A stretch of DNA of 64,000 nt, taken from assembly GCA_050946835.1 (NCBI GenBank), contig JBMNVN010000010.1, forward strand, positions 5,562 through 69,561, read 5' to 3'. Shown here piece by piece: positions 8,927-19,166 of the stretch (position 1 is the first letter of the stretch; each line of letters begins with the position of its first letter). Both the position numbers and the translations under genes were made by a program. The DNA comes from UBA1447 sp002329225. GTDB lineage: Bacteria; Bacillota; Clostridia; Oscillospirales; Acutalibacteraceae. The notes beneath the pieces were generated by a model, which did not search any database, was not told the origin of the DNA, and was given only the letters and a program-made list of their open reading frames with translations.

Positions 8927-10861
8927 CTACCTGATTTTAGAACCCGGCGGTAAGTCATCGGCAAAAATTACCTTCACATCATCTTCGCCGCTGTCCGCCG
9001 CCAAAATCATACCCCGGCTTTCAACTCCGAATAACACTGCGGGTTTCAGGTTTGATACCAGTACAACACCGCGGTTTATCAAATCTTCAGGTTTGTACCA
9101 TTTTGCTATGCCGGAGACTACCGTGCGCTCAGCGCCGCTACCGTCATCAAGGGTCAGTTTCAAAAGTTTTTTAGACTTGGGGACAGGCTCACAGGTTATA
9201 ACCTTTGCTGCCCTTAAATCAACAGCGGCAAAACTTTCAATATCGATCTGTTTCGAACCGGCCTCTTTTTCTTCCTCGGCGGAATCGACAGCCATGTTTT
9301 GCGCTTCCAATTCCTCCAACTCCTTAACGGAGTCAATCCTCGGAAAAATTACCGGACCTTTACATGTTTTAATTTTATCAGGCAATAAGCCCCATTTGCC
9401 GGAGTCTTCCCAACCCGCAACACTCGGCTCAAAACCGATTTGCTCCCTTATTTTAGTAGTGGTTGAAGGCATAAAGGGTTCCAATAATATTGAAATAATT
9501 CTTATACTCTCGCAAAGATTATACAAAACCGCCGCCAACCTTGCCCGCTTAGCTTCATCCTTTGCCAACTGCCAGGGTGCGGTTTCATCTATGTATTTAT
9601 TTGTTCGTGAGATCAGTTTCCAAAGTTCCGCCAAAGCCGTAGAAAACTGCAAATTTTCCAATTCCGCCTCTATAATATCTTTTGTTGTAAGGCAAAGCGA
9701 AATCAGGTCATCATCAAAGTCGCCCTTTTCACGCTCGGCTTGTATTCCGTCGGGGAAATACTTTTCCGCCATTGCGACCGTGCGGGAAACAAGGTTGCCC
9801 AAGTCATTAGCCAAATCGGAATTTATTCTGTTAATCAAAGCTTCATTATTGAAAACACCGTCTGAGCCGAAAGGAACTTCTCTTAAGAGAAAATAACGAA
9901 TGGCATCCACACCGTAACGCCCGCAAAGGACTACCGGATCCACTACATTACCCTTTGATTTGCTCATTTTACCCCCTTCCAAAAGCAGCCAGCCGTGGCC
10001 GTAGACTTTCTTCGGGAGCGGCTCGCCCAGAGACATCAGCATGGCGGGCCAGATAATGGTGTGAAAACGTACTATCTCTTTACCTACAAGATGAACATCG
10101 GCAGGCCAAAACTTTTTATAATCGCCGTCATCTTCGGAAGCGTACCCGAGAGCAGTTATATAATTGGATAAAGCATCGACCCAAACATACACAACGTGGC
10201 CGGGGTCGAAATCCACGGGGACACCCCACTTGAAAGATGTGCGCGAGACACAAAGATCTTCAAGACCGGGTTTAATGAAGTTATTAACCATCTCGTTAAG
10301 GCGGCTTCTGGGTTCTATAAAGTCGGGATGTTCCTCATAGTGTTTTAGAAGCTTATCCGCATATTTAGACAAACGGAAAAAATAGGCCTCTTCTTTGGCA
10401 TAGTGTACCTCGCCGCCGCAATCCGGGCATTTGCCTTCATGTGCTTGAGTTTCCGTCCAAAAAGCCTCACAAGGCTTGCAGTACAAGCCTTCATATGTGC
10501 CCATATAGATATCGCCGTTATCGTAAAGGCGCTTAAAAATCTTTTGAACGGCGGCAACATGCTCTTTGTCGGTGGTTCTGATAAACCTGTCATTGCTTAT
10601 ATTCATCAGCTTCCATAAGTCCAAGATTCCGGACACAATTTTATCCACATAAGCCTTGGGGCTTACACCGGCTTCCTTCGCCTTATCTTCGATTTTTTGA
10701 CCGTGCTCATCGGTTCCGGTCAAAAACATCACATCAAAGCCTTTCAGCCTCTTATATCTGGCGACAGTATCGGCGGCGACAGTTGTATAGCTGTGGCCGA
10801 TATGCAGCTTACCGGAGGGGTAGTAAATTGGAGTGGTGATATAAAAAGTTTTACGGTTCAT
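8927..10861 (-). CDS. metG: Methionyl-tRNA synthetase
   Basis: 644 aa class I synthetase charging tRNA-Met. ITTPIYYPSGKLHIGHSYT near the N-terminus carries the HIGH motif; GGKMSKSKGN near residue 300 is the KMSKS loop. Around residues 126-145 the pattern CKPC...CPDC gives a single zinc knuckle. The last ~105 residues (from IESFAAVDLRAAKV) are the EMAP/Trbp111-type tRNA-binding domain, often fused in bacterial MetG. The frame is open to 10894, but the ATG at 10861 follows a GGAAGGAG site and matches the normal N-terminus MNRKTFYITTPI. Transcribed with tatD. No T-box is visible upstream. Confidence 0.96.
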   Translation of the reverse strand: MNRKTFYITTPIYYPSGKLHIGHSYTTVAADTVARYKRLKGFDVMFLTGTDEHGQKIEDKAKEAGVSPKAYVDKIVSGILDLWKLMNISNDRFIRTTDKEHVAAVQKIFKRLYDNGDIYMGTYEGLYCKPCEAFWTETQAHEGKCPDCGGEVHYAKEEAYFFRLSKYADKLLKHYEEHPDFIEPRSRLNEMVNNFIKPGLEDLCVSRTSFKWGVPVDFDPGHVVYVWVDALSNYITALGYASEDDGDYKKFWPADVHLVGKEIVRFHTIIWPAMLMSLGEPLPKKVYGHGWLLLEGGKMSKSKGNVVDPVVLCGRYGVDAIRYFLLREVPFGSDGVFNNEALINRINSDLANDLGNLVSRTVAMAEKYFPDGIQAEREKGDFDDDLISLCLTTKDIIEAELENLQFSTALAELWKLISRTNKYIDETAPWQLAKDEAKRARLAAVLYNLCESIRIISILLEPFMPSTTTKIREQIGFEPSVAGWEDSGKWGLLPDKIKTCKGPVIFPRIDSVKELEELEAQNMAVDSAEEEKEAGSKQIDIESFAAVDLRAAKVITCEPVPKSKKLLKLTLDDGSGAERTVVSGIAKWYKPEDLINRGVVLVSNLKPAVLFGVESRGMILAADSGEDDVKVIFADDLPPGSKIR

Positions 10862-10893
10862 CAGGTACTCCTTCCCAATTGCGAATTGACCCA

Positions 10894-10921
10894 ATTATAG
10901 CACCAATCCTATATTATTCAA
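10894..10921 (-). promoter_or_regulatory. Promoter of metG-tatD
   Basis: Minus strand TTGAAT (10921-10916), 16-bp spacer, TATAAT (10899-10894), 33 bp before the metG ATG. Confidence 0.6.
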
Positions 10922-10990
10922 GTATTTGATCAAAGCAAATCTGACGATTTTGCACCTAAAAGTTCTTCATTGTTTACATTTTTTATTAGG

Positions 10991-11019
10991 TTGACATGAT
11001 AGTTGTTTTTATGTAGAAT
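10991..11019 (+). promoter_or_regulatory. Promoter of the 1542-aa dockerin protein gene
   Basis: TTGACA at 10991-10996, exactly 17 bp, TAGAAT at 11014-11019; about 63 bp upstream of the ATG at 11082. Confidence 0.75.
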
Positions 11020-11081
11020 AAATTCGTATAAGAATGTATAAGAGAAACTGTGCGCAAATTCAAATACGTGGAGGTCATTTT

Positions 11082-14000
11082 ATGAGAATTTTTAAGAAAA
11101 TTACCAGTCTGCTCTTAACCTTTGCGATGGTTTTCACCATGGTTGGAATTGCCTTCCCGGTTCAAACCGCTTTGGCACAGGGAATTCTTCCTTTTGACAA
11201 AAGCTTGTTCCGCAGACCTGCCCCCAACATTACGCTTGATCTTACGGATGTCATAAGAGTGGGTGCTGCGGATAACTCTATGGGCAGCGGCACAACCATT
11301 AAGCAGGCAACACCTTCCGGCGTCCCGCTCATTGACGGAGAATATGCCTTGCAGGCTTATGACGGAGAGACACCTGCTTGGCCGTTTATTGCATTTACTA
11401 CCTCTGAACCCGTTAACATTACCGATATTTCAATAAGCGGAGCTACGGCTGTGGCAACCCGAATTTCCGGTTCTTTGAGCAACACAACTTCCGCCACTTG
11501 GGAAATTCGGGGAGGAACCGCCACCGCAGGCAGTTTGCTGAAAGTGGCAATAACTTACAACTACACTTGGAATAACCCTTATACAGGCGTTCCGGTGACC
11601 GACACTTATACCACCGTCGGCCATTCATATGTGGAAAACGTTATTTTCCCTGCGGGAATATGGGCATTTGCTTCCGCTTATTCCAATGTAAAAAACGCTG
11701 CCGATGTCCAGTATGTGGGACGGCTTTTGGGCCGCGGCGTTTACGGCGCCTCTCTGCAAATTGCGGCAAACAGCGGTGCCGAATACAGCGCCGGCTACTT
11801 TGATTTCAGCAACAACTCCCGTGTGCATGACGGTGATACAACTATCCCAAAAAAGACCATGCTCATTGCCGACCCGCCGCACTCGGGCTGGGGTGACAAG
11901 TATATAGCGGACGGGCAGGGAACTTTTGCAAGCGGCGACGGCAGGCGCGCTCATGCACTTGTTTATTTGGATTCAAGCGTTCAAACCCTGGAATCCAATA
12001 ACCTCAGAATGCATTATTTTATCCACGGCGACGCACGCTCCACAAGTTCCGACAGGGATTTGACATACGAAACCATTCATGTGCGCAGCGGTGATGTGGA
12101 ATATACGGGCGCTACCGGTAATGTTCTTGGTGAGAGCCACCCGGGAGCGTTGGCAGCCCTTAACCCGAGCGGACCGGTTGACGGAACTCAATCCCTCGGC
12201 GGCGGGTTCCTATATAAGGGCATGGAAACCGGTTCCACACTATACGGAAGCGGCGCCGGCGGTACCTACACATTGGTTACACAATGGACCGCCCGAGGCG
12301 ACCTGCCTACACCGGGAATCAGTCCAAACTGGATGCAGTATTACCATGCAATAACAATCGATATAATCAATGTGACAAAGTTGGCATTACGTGCGAAACT
12401 TAATAACGTTATCGGAACAAATGTCAAAACGGTTGGCGGTACAACGAATGTTACCACGATAATGACGGTAAACGGCCTTGACCCGGAAAACGGCGGAATT
12501 ACCAACAGCAATAAAGGAAAAAATCCGCAAGCCTGGTATTACTCGGCCGGTTGGTCAACTTTCAGCAACGCTTATGAACAGGCCTGGAAAACGATGCAAA
12601 AACCAAGCACCACCCAAACGGATATCGACAACACACTGATTTCTTTAAACGGTTATGTGAGCAGCCTTGTTCTGGCTCCCGCTAATCTTAACAACAACAG
12701 TTCTCAGTTTATAACTACCGGTTTGGGCAATACTTTTTACGGCTCCCAGGTTTTACCCCTGAGCACGTTGATTAACGGTGTTGACAATCAGGACACTGAG
12801 ATTAGTGAAATGTTATATTTCTGGGAAGACGGAAAGTATAATTATTACACAGACAGCAGCCGCTCAGCTATGGAAGAAGCGTATAATGCCGCAACGGCAT
12901 GCCGGGACACCGGTTACAACGTCATCTATCAGCCCTATGTAGACTACTGTGCAATGAAGTTAAAAGAGGCTATAGACGGTTTGGAACTTAAAGAAATAAC
13001 TATAACTTACAATGCCAACGGCGGCATCGGCGAGATGTCCGCTCTTACTGTGCAGGCCGGCGATACGGCATTTTTAGATGCAAACCAATTCGAGCTGCTC
13101 GGTTACACTTTCGCCGGGTGGGCCACCACACCGTCAGGTGCTGTAGTGGTTGAAGATATGGGATTTTGGGAAGTAGGCGGAGATGACATAACATTCTATG
13201 CCAAATGGACGCCCAACAACTACAAAGTCAATTACAACGGAAACGGCGCCACCGGCGGGGTAACGGCAATGTCAGACCATGTTTATGATACTCCAAAAGC
13301 TCTCAACAATAACGGTTTCGTGAGAAGCGGATATACATTCGCCGGTTGGGGTTTGACACCTGACGACAGTTCACCCACTTATGCAAACCAGCAGATTGTT
13401 TCAAACCTTGTTGCTCAGCCCAACGGTTCTATAACTCTTTATGCCCTTTGGACACCCTCAGTTTATCAGATATTCTTTAATGCCAACGGAGCCTCCGGCT
13501 CCATGGCATCGCAATCAATCGCCTATTCAAGCACCGTTACACTTGCCCAAAACGAGTTTTCCCTTTTAGGAAAAGCATTTCGCGGCTGGGCTTTAAGTAA
13601 GCAGGATGCGGACAACGGCATTATAGCCTACAGTGACAGAGATCCGTTAACCTTAAATGTTCCGAATAATATTACTCTCTACGCTTCTTGGGAAACAGGC
13701 ACTTATGCCATCACCTTTAACGCCAACGCACCGGATGTAACCGGAACAATGGATGCACAGCTTCTTGCCTTTGGCCAAACCGCTAACCTTACACTCAACA
13801 ACTTTACCAGACCGGGCTATACTTTCACCGGGTGGGCACAAACTCCGACGGGTACGAAAGCATATAATAACGGTGCTTCTTTCACGATGAATACCGAAGG
13901 AGCAGTACTTTACGCAAAATGGAACCCGATTGTATACTCCGTTTTGTACAAGGCAAACGGCGGTTCGTCGGCCCCCGGTCCCGGCTTTGCTACCTATGAT

Positions 14001-15710
14001 GTTCCTTTTAACATTCCTTTAGCCGAGCCGGTTCGAGTCGGCTACACATTCCTCGGTTGGTCTGTCTTGCCTGATTCCGAAACTGCTGAATTTGTCCCCG
14101 GGCAAAGTGTAACAAACTTAACCACCGTAAACGGTGCCTCAGTTAACTTATATGCTGTTTGGGATGCAAATGATAATACTCCTTATAAGGTTGAATACTA
14201 CCTTGAGGACTTAAACGGCAATTATAACTGGAACAAAACCAACAATTTTTTAGGTACCACCGATACAGTGGCGGAAGCGGAAATCCTTGAATACCCCGGC
14301 TTCGTCCCCAACACGGAGCACCCCTCATATCTTGCCTCCGGCACCATTTTAGGTAACGGAAGTCTTGTACTGTCTGTTTACTACAAGAGAGGCCGTTTCA
14401 CCATGACCTTTGACTCGGACGGCGGTACTGCAATATCACCCATTAACGGTAAATTCGGCGCTGCTTTAACCCCGCCCGCCAATCCCGTTAAGGCCGGCTA
14501 TACATTCGGCGGTTGGACTCCCTCCATTCCCCCCACCATCCCCGATTCCGACATGACTTTCACCGCACAGTGGCTTGGAGGCTCCTTTGACCTTGTTTTT
14601 GAAGGGAACACCGCTACCGGCGGTTCTATGGCGGCCCAGAGCTTTGAGATCGGTGCTACTAAAGCATTGACAGCCAACGCCTACTCCAAGTCAGGTTACA
14701 GTTTCGCAGGCTGGGCAACTACCGCCGACGGTGAGCCGGTTTATGCAGATATGGCCGATTACACCATGCTTACCGAAGGGGCAACCCTCTGGGCCGTTTG
14801 GACCGCCAATGAGCACAAAATCACCTTATTTGCCAATACGGGAACCGGGGCCGACGGCGTTGAAATCGACACTTTTGTAGATACCACGGTTGACCTCTCC
14901 GATTACAATGATTACACAAAAAAAGGCTATACCTTTGCGGGCTGGAACACCGACCCCGAAGCTGACTCCGGATTTTGGGAGTACAAGGCTCCGGCAACAG
15001 TCGCAAGCAGCCTGTACGCTATTTACGTGCCCGTTCCGGATATCAAAGTATCTTTCGATTTGAATGGCGGAACCGGCACTGTACCTGCAGACCAATCAGG
15101 GCAGCAGGGAACACCTGTCGTCTTGCCGGCACAATCAGATATAAGCAGACCGCACTTCATATTCCTCGGTTGGGCTGAATCAGCCGATGCGACAGAGCCT
15201 CTTGACAATTACGCCATTCCTGCCGCCAATACTACACTTTATGCGGTATGGGCAAGGAGGCCTGTAACACTTAACCCCGAAGCCGACACCTCGACCGTTA
15301 TAGATAGAGACAAGGGTGTTATCTACGGTTTGGGGGAAGGGCTTTCTACCGCAGATTTTGAACAGAATTTTGTCACGGTCGGCGGAGACGGCGAACTGCG
15401 CTACACCTTTGTTGGCAGCAGTTTCGGAACCGGAACCACAGTTGATTTGGTTGACCGGGTTACGGGAGAAACCGTTGAAACACTTGTAATTGTAATCTTT
15501 GGCGATGTAAACTCGGACGGCTTGGTGAACGCTGATGACATTGCAATACTGAAGAACATTGTGACTTTCTGCGAAGATGCCTCCGGCTTAGGCTTTGCCG
15601 CCGGTTTGGCAGCTGATGTAAATGCCGACGGTGTTATTGATGTATTTGATCTTAATTCAGTTAAAGCGGCTATCTGCGGAGTATACGAACTGGATCAGAA
15701 TCCTCTGTGA
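11082..15710 (+). CDS. Secreted B-repeat protein with C-terminal dockerin
   Basis: 1542 aa. GGAGGT at 11070-11075 and the signal peptide MRIFKKITSLLLTFAMVF...ALAQG fix ATG 11082; an open extension to 11034 is probably not used. Residues ~30-630 are an unrecognised ectodomain. About nine InlB-type B-repeats follow (Y/ITxxxNxGG, GYxFxGW, LYAxW), interrupted by one MucBP-like module (PYKVEYYLEDLNGNY). A ~75-residue module with TVIDRDKGVIYGL precedes the dockerin, whose two calcium loops are DVNSDGLVNADD and DVNADGVIDVFD. It probably docks onto a cohesin protein such as the one encoded at 56900-62899. No catalytic motif was recognised in the N-terminal domain. Confidence 0.88.
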   Translation: MRIFKKITSLLLTFAMVFTMVGIAFPVQTALAQGILPFDKSLFRRPAPNITLDLTDVIRVGAADNSMGSGTTIKQATPSGVPLIDGEYALQAYDGETPAWPFIAFTTSEPVNITDISISGATAVATRISGSLSNTTSATWEIRGGTATAGSLLKVAITYNYTWNNPYTGVPVTDTYTTVGHSYVENVIFPAGIWAFASAYSNVKNAADVQYVGRLLGRGVYGASLQIAANSGAEYSAGYFDFSNNSRVHDGDTTIPKKTMLIADPPHSGWGDKYIADGQGTFASGDGRRAHALVYLDSSVQTLESNNLRMHYFIHGDARSTSSDRDLTYETIHVRSGDVEYTGATGNVLGESHPGALAALNPSGPVDGTQSLGGGFLYKGMETGSTLYGSGAGGTYTLVTQWTARGDLPTPGISPNWMQYYHAITIDIINVTKLALRAKLNNVIGTNVKTVGGTTNVTTIMTVNGLDPENGGITNSNKGKNPQAWYYSAGWSTFSNAYEQAWKTMQKPSTTQTDIDNTLISLNGYVSSLVLAPANLNNNSSQFITTGLGNTFYGSQVLPLSTLINGVDNQDTEISEMLYFWEDGKYNYYTDSSRSAMEEAYNAATACRDTGYNVIYQPYVDYCAMKLKEAIDGLELKEITITYNANGGIGEMSALTVQAGDTAFLDANQFELLGYTFAGWATTPSGAVVVEDMGFWEVGGDDITFYAKWTPNNYKVNYNGNGATGGVTAMSDHVYDTPKALNNNGFVRSGYTFAGWGLTPDDSSPTYANQQIVSNLVAQPNGSITLYALWTPSVYQIFFNANGASGSMASQSIAYSSTVTLAQNEFSLLGKAFRGWALSKQDADNGIIAYSDRDPLTLNVPNNITLYASWETGTYAITFNANAPDVTGTMDAQLLAFGQTANLTLNNFTRPGYTFTGWAQTPTGTKAYNNGASFTMNTEGAVLYAKWNPIVYSVLYKANGGSSAPGPGFATYDVPFNIPLAEPVRVGYTFLGWSVLPDSETAEFVPGQSVTNLTTVNGASVNLYAVWDANDNTPYKVEYYLEDLNGNYNWNKTNNFLGTTDTVAEAEILEYPGFVPNTEHPSYLASGTILGNGSLVLSVYYKRGRFTMTFDSDGGTAISPINGKFGAALTPPANPVKAGYTFGGWTPSIPPTIPDSDMTFTAQWLGGSFDLVFEGNTATGGSMAAQSFEIGATKALTANAYSKSGYSFAGWATTADGEPVYADMADYTMLTEGATLWAVWTANEHKITLFANTGTGADGVEIDTFVDTTVDLSDYNDYTKKGYTFAGWNTDPEADSGFWEYKAPATVASSLYAIYVPVPDIKVSFDLNGGTGTVPADQSGQQGTPVVLPAQSDISRPHFIFLGWAESADATEPLDNYAIPAANTTLYAVWARRPVTLNPEADTSTVIDRDKGVIYGLGEGLSTADFEQNFVTVGGDGELRYTFVGSSFGTGTTVDLVDRVTGETVETLVIVIFGDVNSDGLVNADDIAILKNIVTFCEDASGLGFAAGLAADVNADGVIDVFDLNSVKAAICGVYELDQNPL

Positions 15711-15756
15711 CAATATCGCTTTCCCTGATTTTTTCCAATTGCTATCAGCAACGAAA

Positions 15757-15784
15757 ATGCCGCAAGGCACAGGTCTTGCGGCAT
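15757..15784 (+). other. Hairpin between two dockerin genes
   Basis: ATGCCGCAAG at 15757-15766 and CTTGCGGCAT at 15775-15784 form a perfect 10-bp stem with an 8-base loop. It is not followed by a T run (an A run comes instead), so it could be a partial terminator, an mRNA-stabilising hairpin or a protein site between the two large genes. Confidence 0.5.
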
Positions 15785-15857
15785 GAGTACAAAAAAAATT
15801 AATTTGGCTCCACCTGTTTTCACTTGCACAGGCCTGCTTTATTGAAAGGTGTTCATA

Positions 15858-18800
15858 ATGAAAAACAGTATCAGATCATTTTTTTGCTGGCTAATTAGTT
15901 TCGCTTTGTTGATTACATCTGTCCCGTTTTTCGCCATACAAGCCAAAGCTGCAACAGACTCTTTGCAGTTTAACGCTGACGGAAAGTTCAGGATAATGCA
16001 GGTAACCGATATTCAAAGTGACCAGAATGTCAGTTCGCGTATAACTTCGGTTCTTGCTGATGCAATTACACGATATAGTCCTGATTTAGTTCTTTTCACG
16101 GGCGACAATATTAAAGGCTCGATTTCCGCCGCCAACTTCAGGACTTCCGTGGACAAGTTTTTAGCACCGATTATTAACAGTAACACCAAATTTGCAGTCA
16201 CCTTTGGCAACCACGATGCGGAAAGCAGTATTATTGGAAACCCCGGCTCTAAAACCGAGCAATACGAGTACTACGCAACTAAGGGGGGCAACCTGTTTAT
16301 TAACCACGATGTAGTCGAACTCACCGGTGTGGGGAACGGCGTTATCCCCATCTATCCGCATGGCCAAACGGAGGGCACACCGGCTTATCAGATATATTTG
16401 ATGGATTCCAACGATACCCCCTCCTCCGGTTCCTATGACTGCCCTTACACGGATCAGATTGATTACTATGTACAGCGAAGCCTGCAATATCCGGATGTAC
16501 CTTCCCTGTGGTTTATGCACATTATAGTACCGGATGTTTATGATTTGATGATTAAAGACAATAACGGCAAAAGAGGAGGAGCACTGCCTTACAGTCTGGA
16601 CAAATGGGCGCTTAATCCCTCATACATAAATTGGGAACGATCGTCTTCAAATGTGTATGATGACATTTTCCGTGAAGGTCCGTGTCCCGCTAATTTTAAC
16701 ATCTATACCTCGGTTGCTCACCGTTCCTCTTCTTCATACGGCAGCAAAACTCTTTATGAGGCCTGGCGGGACTACGGTAACATGAAAGGAGCATACTTCG
16801 GCCATGACCATCTAAACGAGTTTACCCTGACCACCCCTGACGGAATTGATTTGGGTTACGGTGATTCTACAGGTTTGGTGTTCGGCTATAAAGATGATGA
16901 CCCCGGAGTGAGCATATATGAACTGAATATTGACGGGACATATACAAACGAGTTTTCAGCGGAAAGCGATTTGGCCAAAGTCATGATAAGCTTTGACGCC
17001 AATGGCGGAACCGGCACAATGAAAAGCCAGCTTGTCAACAAATACGCCATGGTTAATTTGAATCTGAACACCGGTATTACCAAGCCCGGCTATCATTTTA
17101 TCGGCTGGAACACCAAAGCTGACGGCACCGGACTTTTTATTGAAGACGGAGGAACGGTAAATTCCGGCTCTGAAGATTTTACACTTTATGCGGTTTGGCA
17201 AAAAAGAGTGGAAATCACTTTTGATGCCAACGGAGGAACCGGAGGTTACGGTCCCGTTTCACTCGTTGCGGGAGCGAGCCTTACTCCGCCCGAAGTGATA
17301 AAAACAGGCTATACATTCACCGGATGGTCTCCGCATGTTCCGCCCGTTGTACCTGACACAAACACGGTATATGTCGCACAATGGTCAATTAACAGTTACA
17401 CCATGACATTTGACGCTAACGGCGGAGAAGGGGGCATTTCTCAAACACTCGAGTACAACTCTCCCCTGACGGCTCCAACTGTAACCCGTAAGGGTTATAC
17501 CCTTGCAGGATGGCAACCCTCGGTTCCGAGCAGAGTACCGGCTCAGGATACTGTTTACACGGCGATATGGAATGTTAATTCTTATACGGCGACTTTTGAA
17601 CCTAACGGCGGCACCGGGGGAGGTTCCTTTTTAGTGAACTTTGGAGAACCTTTGGAGGCGCCGACAGTTAGTAAAGAAAATTATACTTTTGATGGCTGGG
17701 AACCTGCTGTTCCGCCAACTATGCCTGACAGGGATATGACTTTCACTGCAAAATGGAATGCTAATACTTTTAATGTGGTATTTGACGCCGCCGGCGGTGA
17801 TGGAGGATGTGAACTGCAAATACCGTATAACTCCACACTGACACCCCCGACGGTGACTCGTTACGGTTATGAATTTGTGGGTTGGTATCCTCAAGTACCG
17901 GAATTTATGCCTGCGGAAGAATTATATTTCACTGCGGTTTGGGAACCGGTAATGTTTGCCTATACATTTGACCCGGGCGGCGGCACCGGCGGCCGAAGCG
18001 GAATGTTTTATCTTTGGGATTCCCTCGAAGATTGTGCCCCTGTAGTTACAAGGCCGGGCTACACTTTTGTCGGTTGGGAACCGGAAATCCCCGATCCGCC
18101 CCCTGCGCATCAGGTATATTTTACAGCGCAGTGGGTTGCAAACGACTATCTCATAACATTTGACGCCAACGGAGGCGAAGGCGGCTACAGTACCGTCATG
18201 AAATGCGGTTCGGAGCTTATCGCACCGACGGTTGTCCGAACCGGTTATATTTTTGCCGGTTGGGAACCGTCTGTTCCCCCCACAGTACCCGGTGAAGATA
18301 CAACTTTTGTAGCGCAATGGGCTGTAATCAGATATTGCATAACCTTTGATGCCAACGGCGGTGAAGGCGGAACAGTTGAGTTTTTAAGGCAAGGCTCCCC
18401 TATCGTCCCGCCGGTTGTCACACGGGCAGGGCACGAATTCCTCGGGTGGACACCGGATGTTGACGACTATGTAGGTACAACTGATTTAACTTATACAGCT
18501 CTTTGGAAGCCGCTTCCACCCTCCATAAATCCTCGTGAAAACTCCACGACAGTCATCGATTACCAGGAAAGCTATATATACGGTCTCAAACCCGGGTTGA
18601 CACCGACTGCTTTTGAGAAAAGCTTTGTGCTGGTTTCAGGATATGGTCGTTTAGAGTATGAAACTGCTAGCGGGTTGTTGGGAACCGGTTCAAAGGTTAA
18701 TTTTATTGATAACTCCACAAATGAAATTCTGCAATCTTTCACCGTAATTATTTACGGCGATGTTAACGGGGACGGCAACATTGACGATGGGGATAGCGCA

Positions 18801-18977
18801 CAGATTACCGACTATGAGCACGGCTTTTATGATTGGAGCGATGTTTCTTATCGGTATCTTGCCGGAGATCTTAACGGCGACAGTTGCTTAGACTCCATAG
18901 ACGCCTCAATAGTATGCGATGTACTGAACTATATGCTATATGTTGATCAGATAACCGGGTTGTCTTATTCATACTAA
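15858..18977 (+). CDS. Secreted metallophosphoesterase with B-repeats and dockerin
   Basis: 1039 aa. Signal peptide MKNSIRSFFCWLISFALL...IQAKA, start ATG 15858 with AAAGGTG upstream. Residues ~40-365 are a calcineurin-like phosphoesterase: IMQVTDIQ, LVLFTGDN, VTFGNHDAE and GAYFGHDHLN supply the D-x-GD-x-GNH[D/E]-x-GHDH metal ligands (first motif DIQ in place of DxH). Eight B-repeats follow, then a pre-dockerin module with TVIDYQESYIYGL, then dockerin loops DVNGDGNIDDGD and DLNGDSCLDSID. It is likely an extracellular phosphatase or phosphodiesterase carried on a cohesin scaffold. It follows the preceding dockerin gene by ~147 bp on the same strand. The substrate is unknown. Confidence 0.9.
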   Translation: MKNSIRSFFCWLISFALLITSVPFFAIQAKAATDSLQFNADGKFRIMQVTDIQSDQNVSSRITSVLADAITRYSPDLVLFTGDNIKGSISAANFRTSVDKFLAPIINSNTKFAVTFGNHDAESSIIGNPGSKTEQYEYYATKGGNLFINHDVVELTGVGNGVIPIYPHGQTEGTPAYQIYLMDSNDTPSSGSYDCPYTDQIDYYVQRSLQYPDVPSLWFMHIIVPDVYDLMIKDNNGKRGGALPYSLDKWALNPSYINWERSSSNVYDDIFREGPCPANFNIYTSVAHRSSSSYGSKTLYEAWRDYGNMKGAYFGHDHLNEFTLTTPDGIDLGYGDSTGLVFGYKDDDPGVSIYELNIDGTYTNEFSAESDLAKVMISFDANGGTGTMKSQLVNKYAMVNLNLNTGITKPGYHFIGWNTKADGTGLFIEDGGTVNSGSEDFTLYAVWQKRVEITFDANGGTGGYGPVSLVAGASLTPPEVIKTGYTFTGWSPHVPPVVPDTNTVYVAQWSINSYTMTFDANGGEGGISQTLEYNSPLTAPTVTRKGYTLAGWQPSVPSRVPAQDTVYTAIWNVNSYTATFEPNGGTGGGSFLVNFGEPLEAPTVSKENYTFDGWEPAVPPTMPDRDMTFTAKWNANTFNVVFDAAGGDGGCELQIPYNSTLTPPTVTRYGYEFVGWYPQVPEFMPAEELYFTAVWEPVMFAYTFDPGGGTGGRSGMFYLWDSLEDCAPVVTRPGYTFVGWEPEIPDPPPAHQVYFTAQWVANDYLITFDANGGEGGYSTVMKCGSELIAPTVVRTGYIFAGWEPSVPPTVPGEDTTFVAQWAVIRYCITFDANGGEGGTVEFLRQGSPIVPPVVTRAGHEFLGWTPDVDDYVGTTDLTYTALWKPLPPSINPRENSTTVIDYQESYIYGLKPGLTPTAFEKSFVLVSGYGRLEYETASGLLGTGSKVNFIDNSTNEILQSFTVIIYGDVNGDGNIDDGDSAQITDYEHGFYDWSDVSYRYLAGDLNGDSCLDSIDASIVCDVLNYMLYVDQITGLSYSY

Positions 18978-19004
18978 TCTAATTACTGCTTTTATATTAA
19001 CTAA

Positions 19005-19052
19005 AAACAGAAACACGGAACTACTAACATAGAAGACTCCGTGTTTCTGTTT
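19005..19052 (+). terminator. Strong hairpin terminator after the phosphoesterase gene
   Basis: A 15-bp perfect stem, AAACAGAAACACGGA (19005-19019) with TCCGTGTTTCTGTTT (19038-19052), ends in T-rich sequence 28 bp past the stop. Confidence 0.7.
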
Positions 19053-19131
19053 GATATTTAGCTTTTATATCGTTCAAGCCTAATTTATTTTAAAAAGGCA
19101 ATAACAACGAAAAAACTTTTTTGTTTTTTGC

Positions 19132-19160
19132 TTGACATTCCAAAAGAGTCAGGATATAAT
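19132..19160 (+). promoter_or_regulatory. Consensus promoter of the trpB T-box transcript
   Basis: TTGACA at 19132-19137, 17-bp spacer and TATAAT at 19155-19160: a perfect match to the sigma-A consensus. Transcription should start near 19167, just 5' of T-box stem I. Confidence 0.85.
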
Positions 19161-19166
19161 CTGACC

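Noticed and set aside
8514..9896. 460-codon plus-strand frame across tatD and metG
   Set aside because: Antisense to two clearly real genes; low-complexity Ser-rich translation and no known motif.
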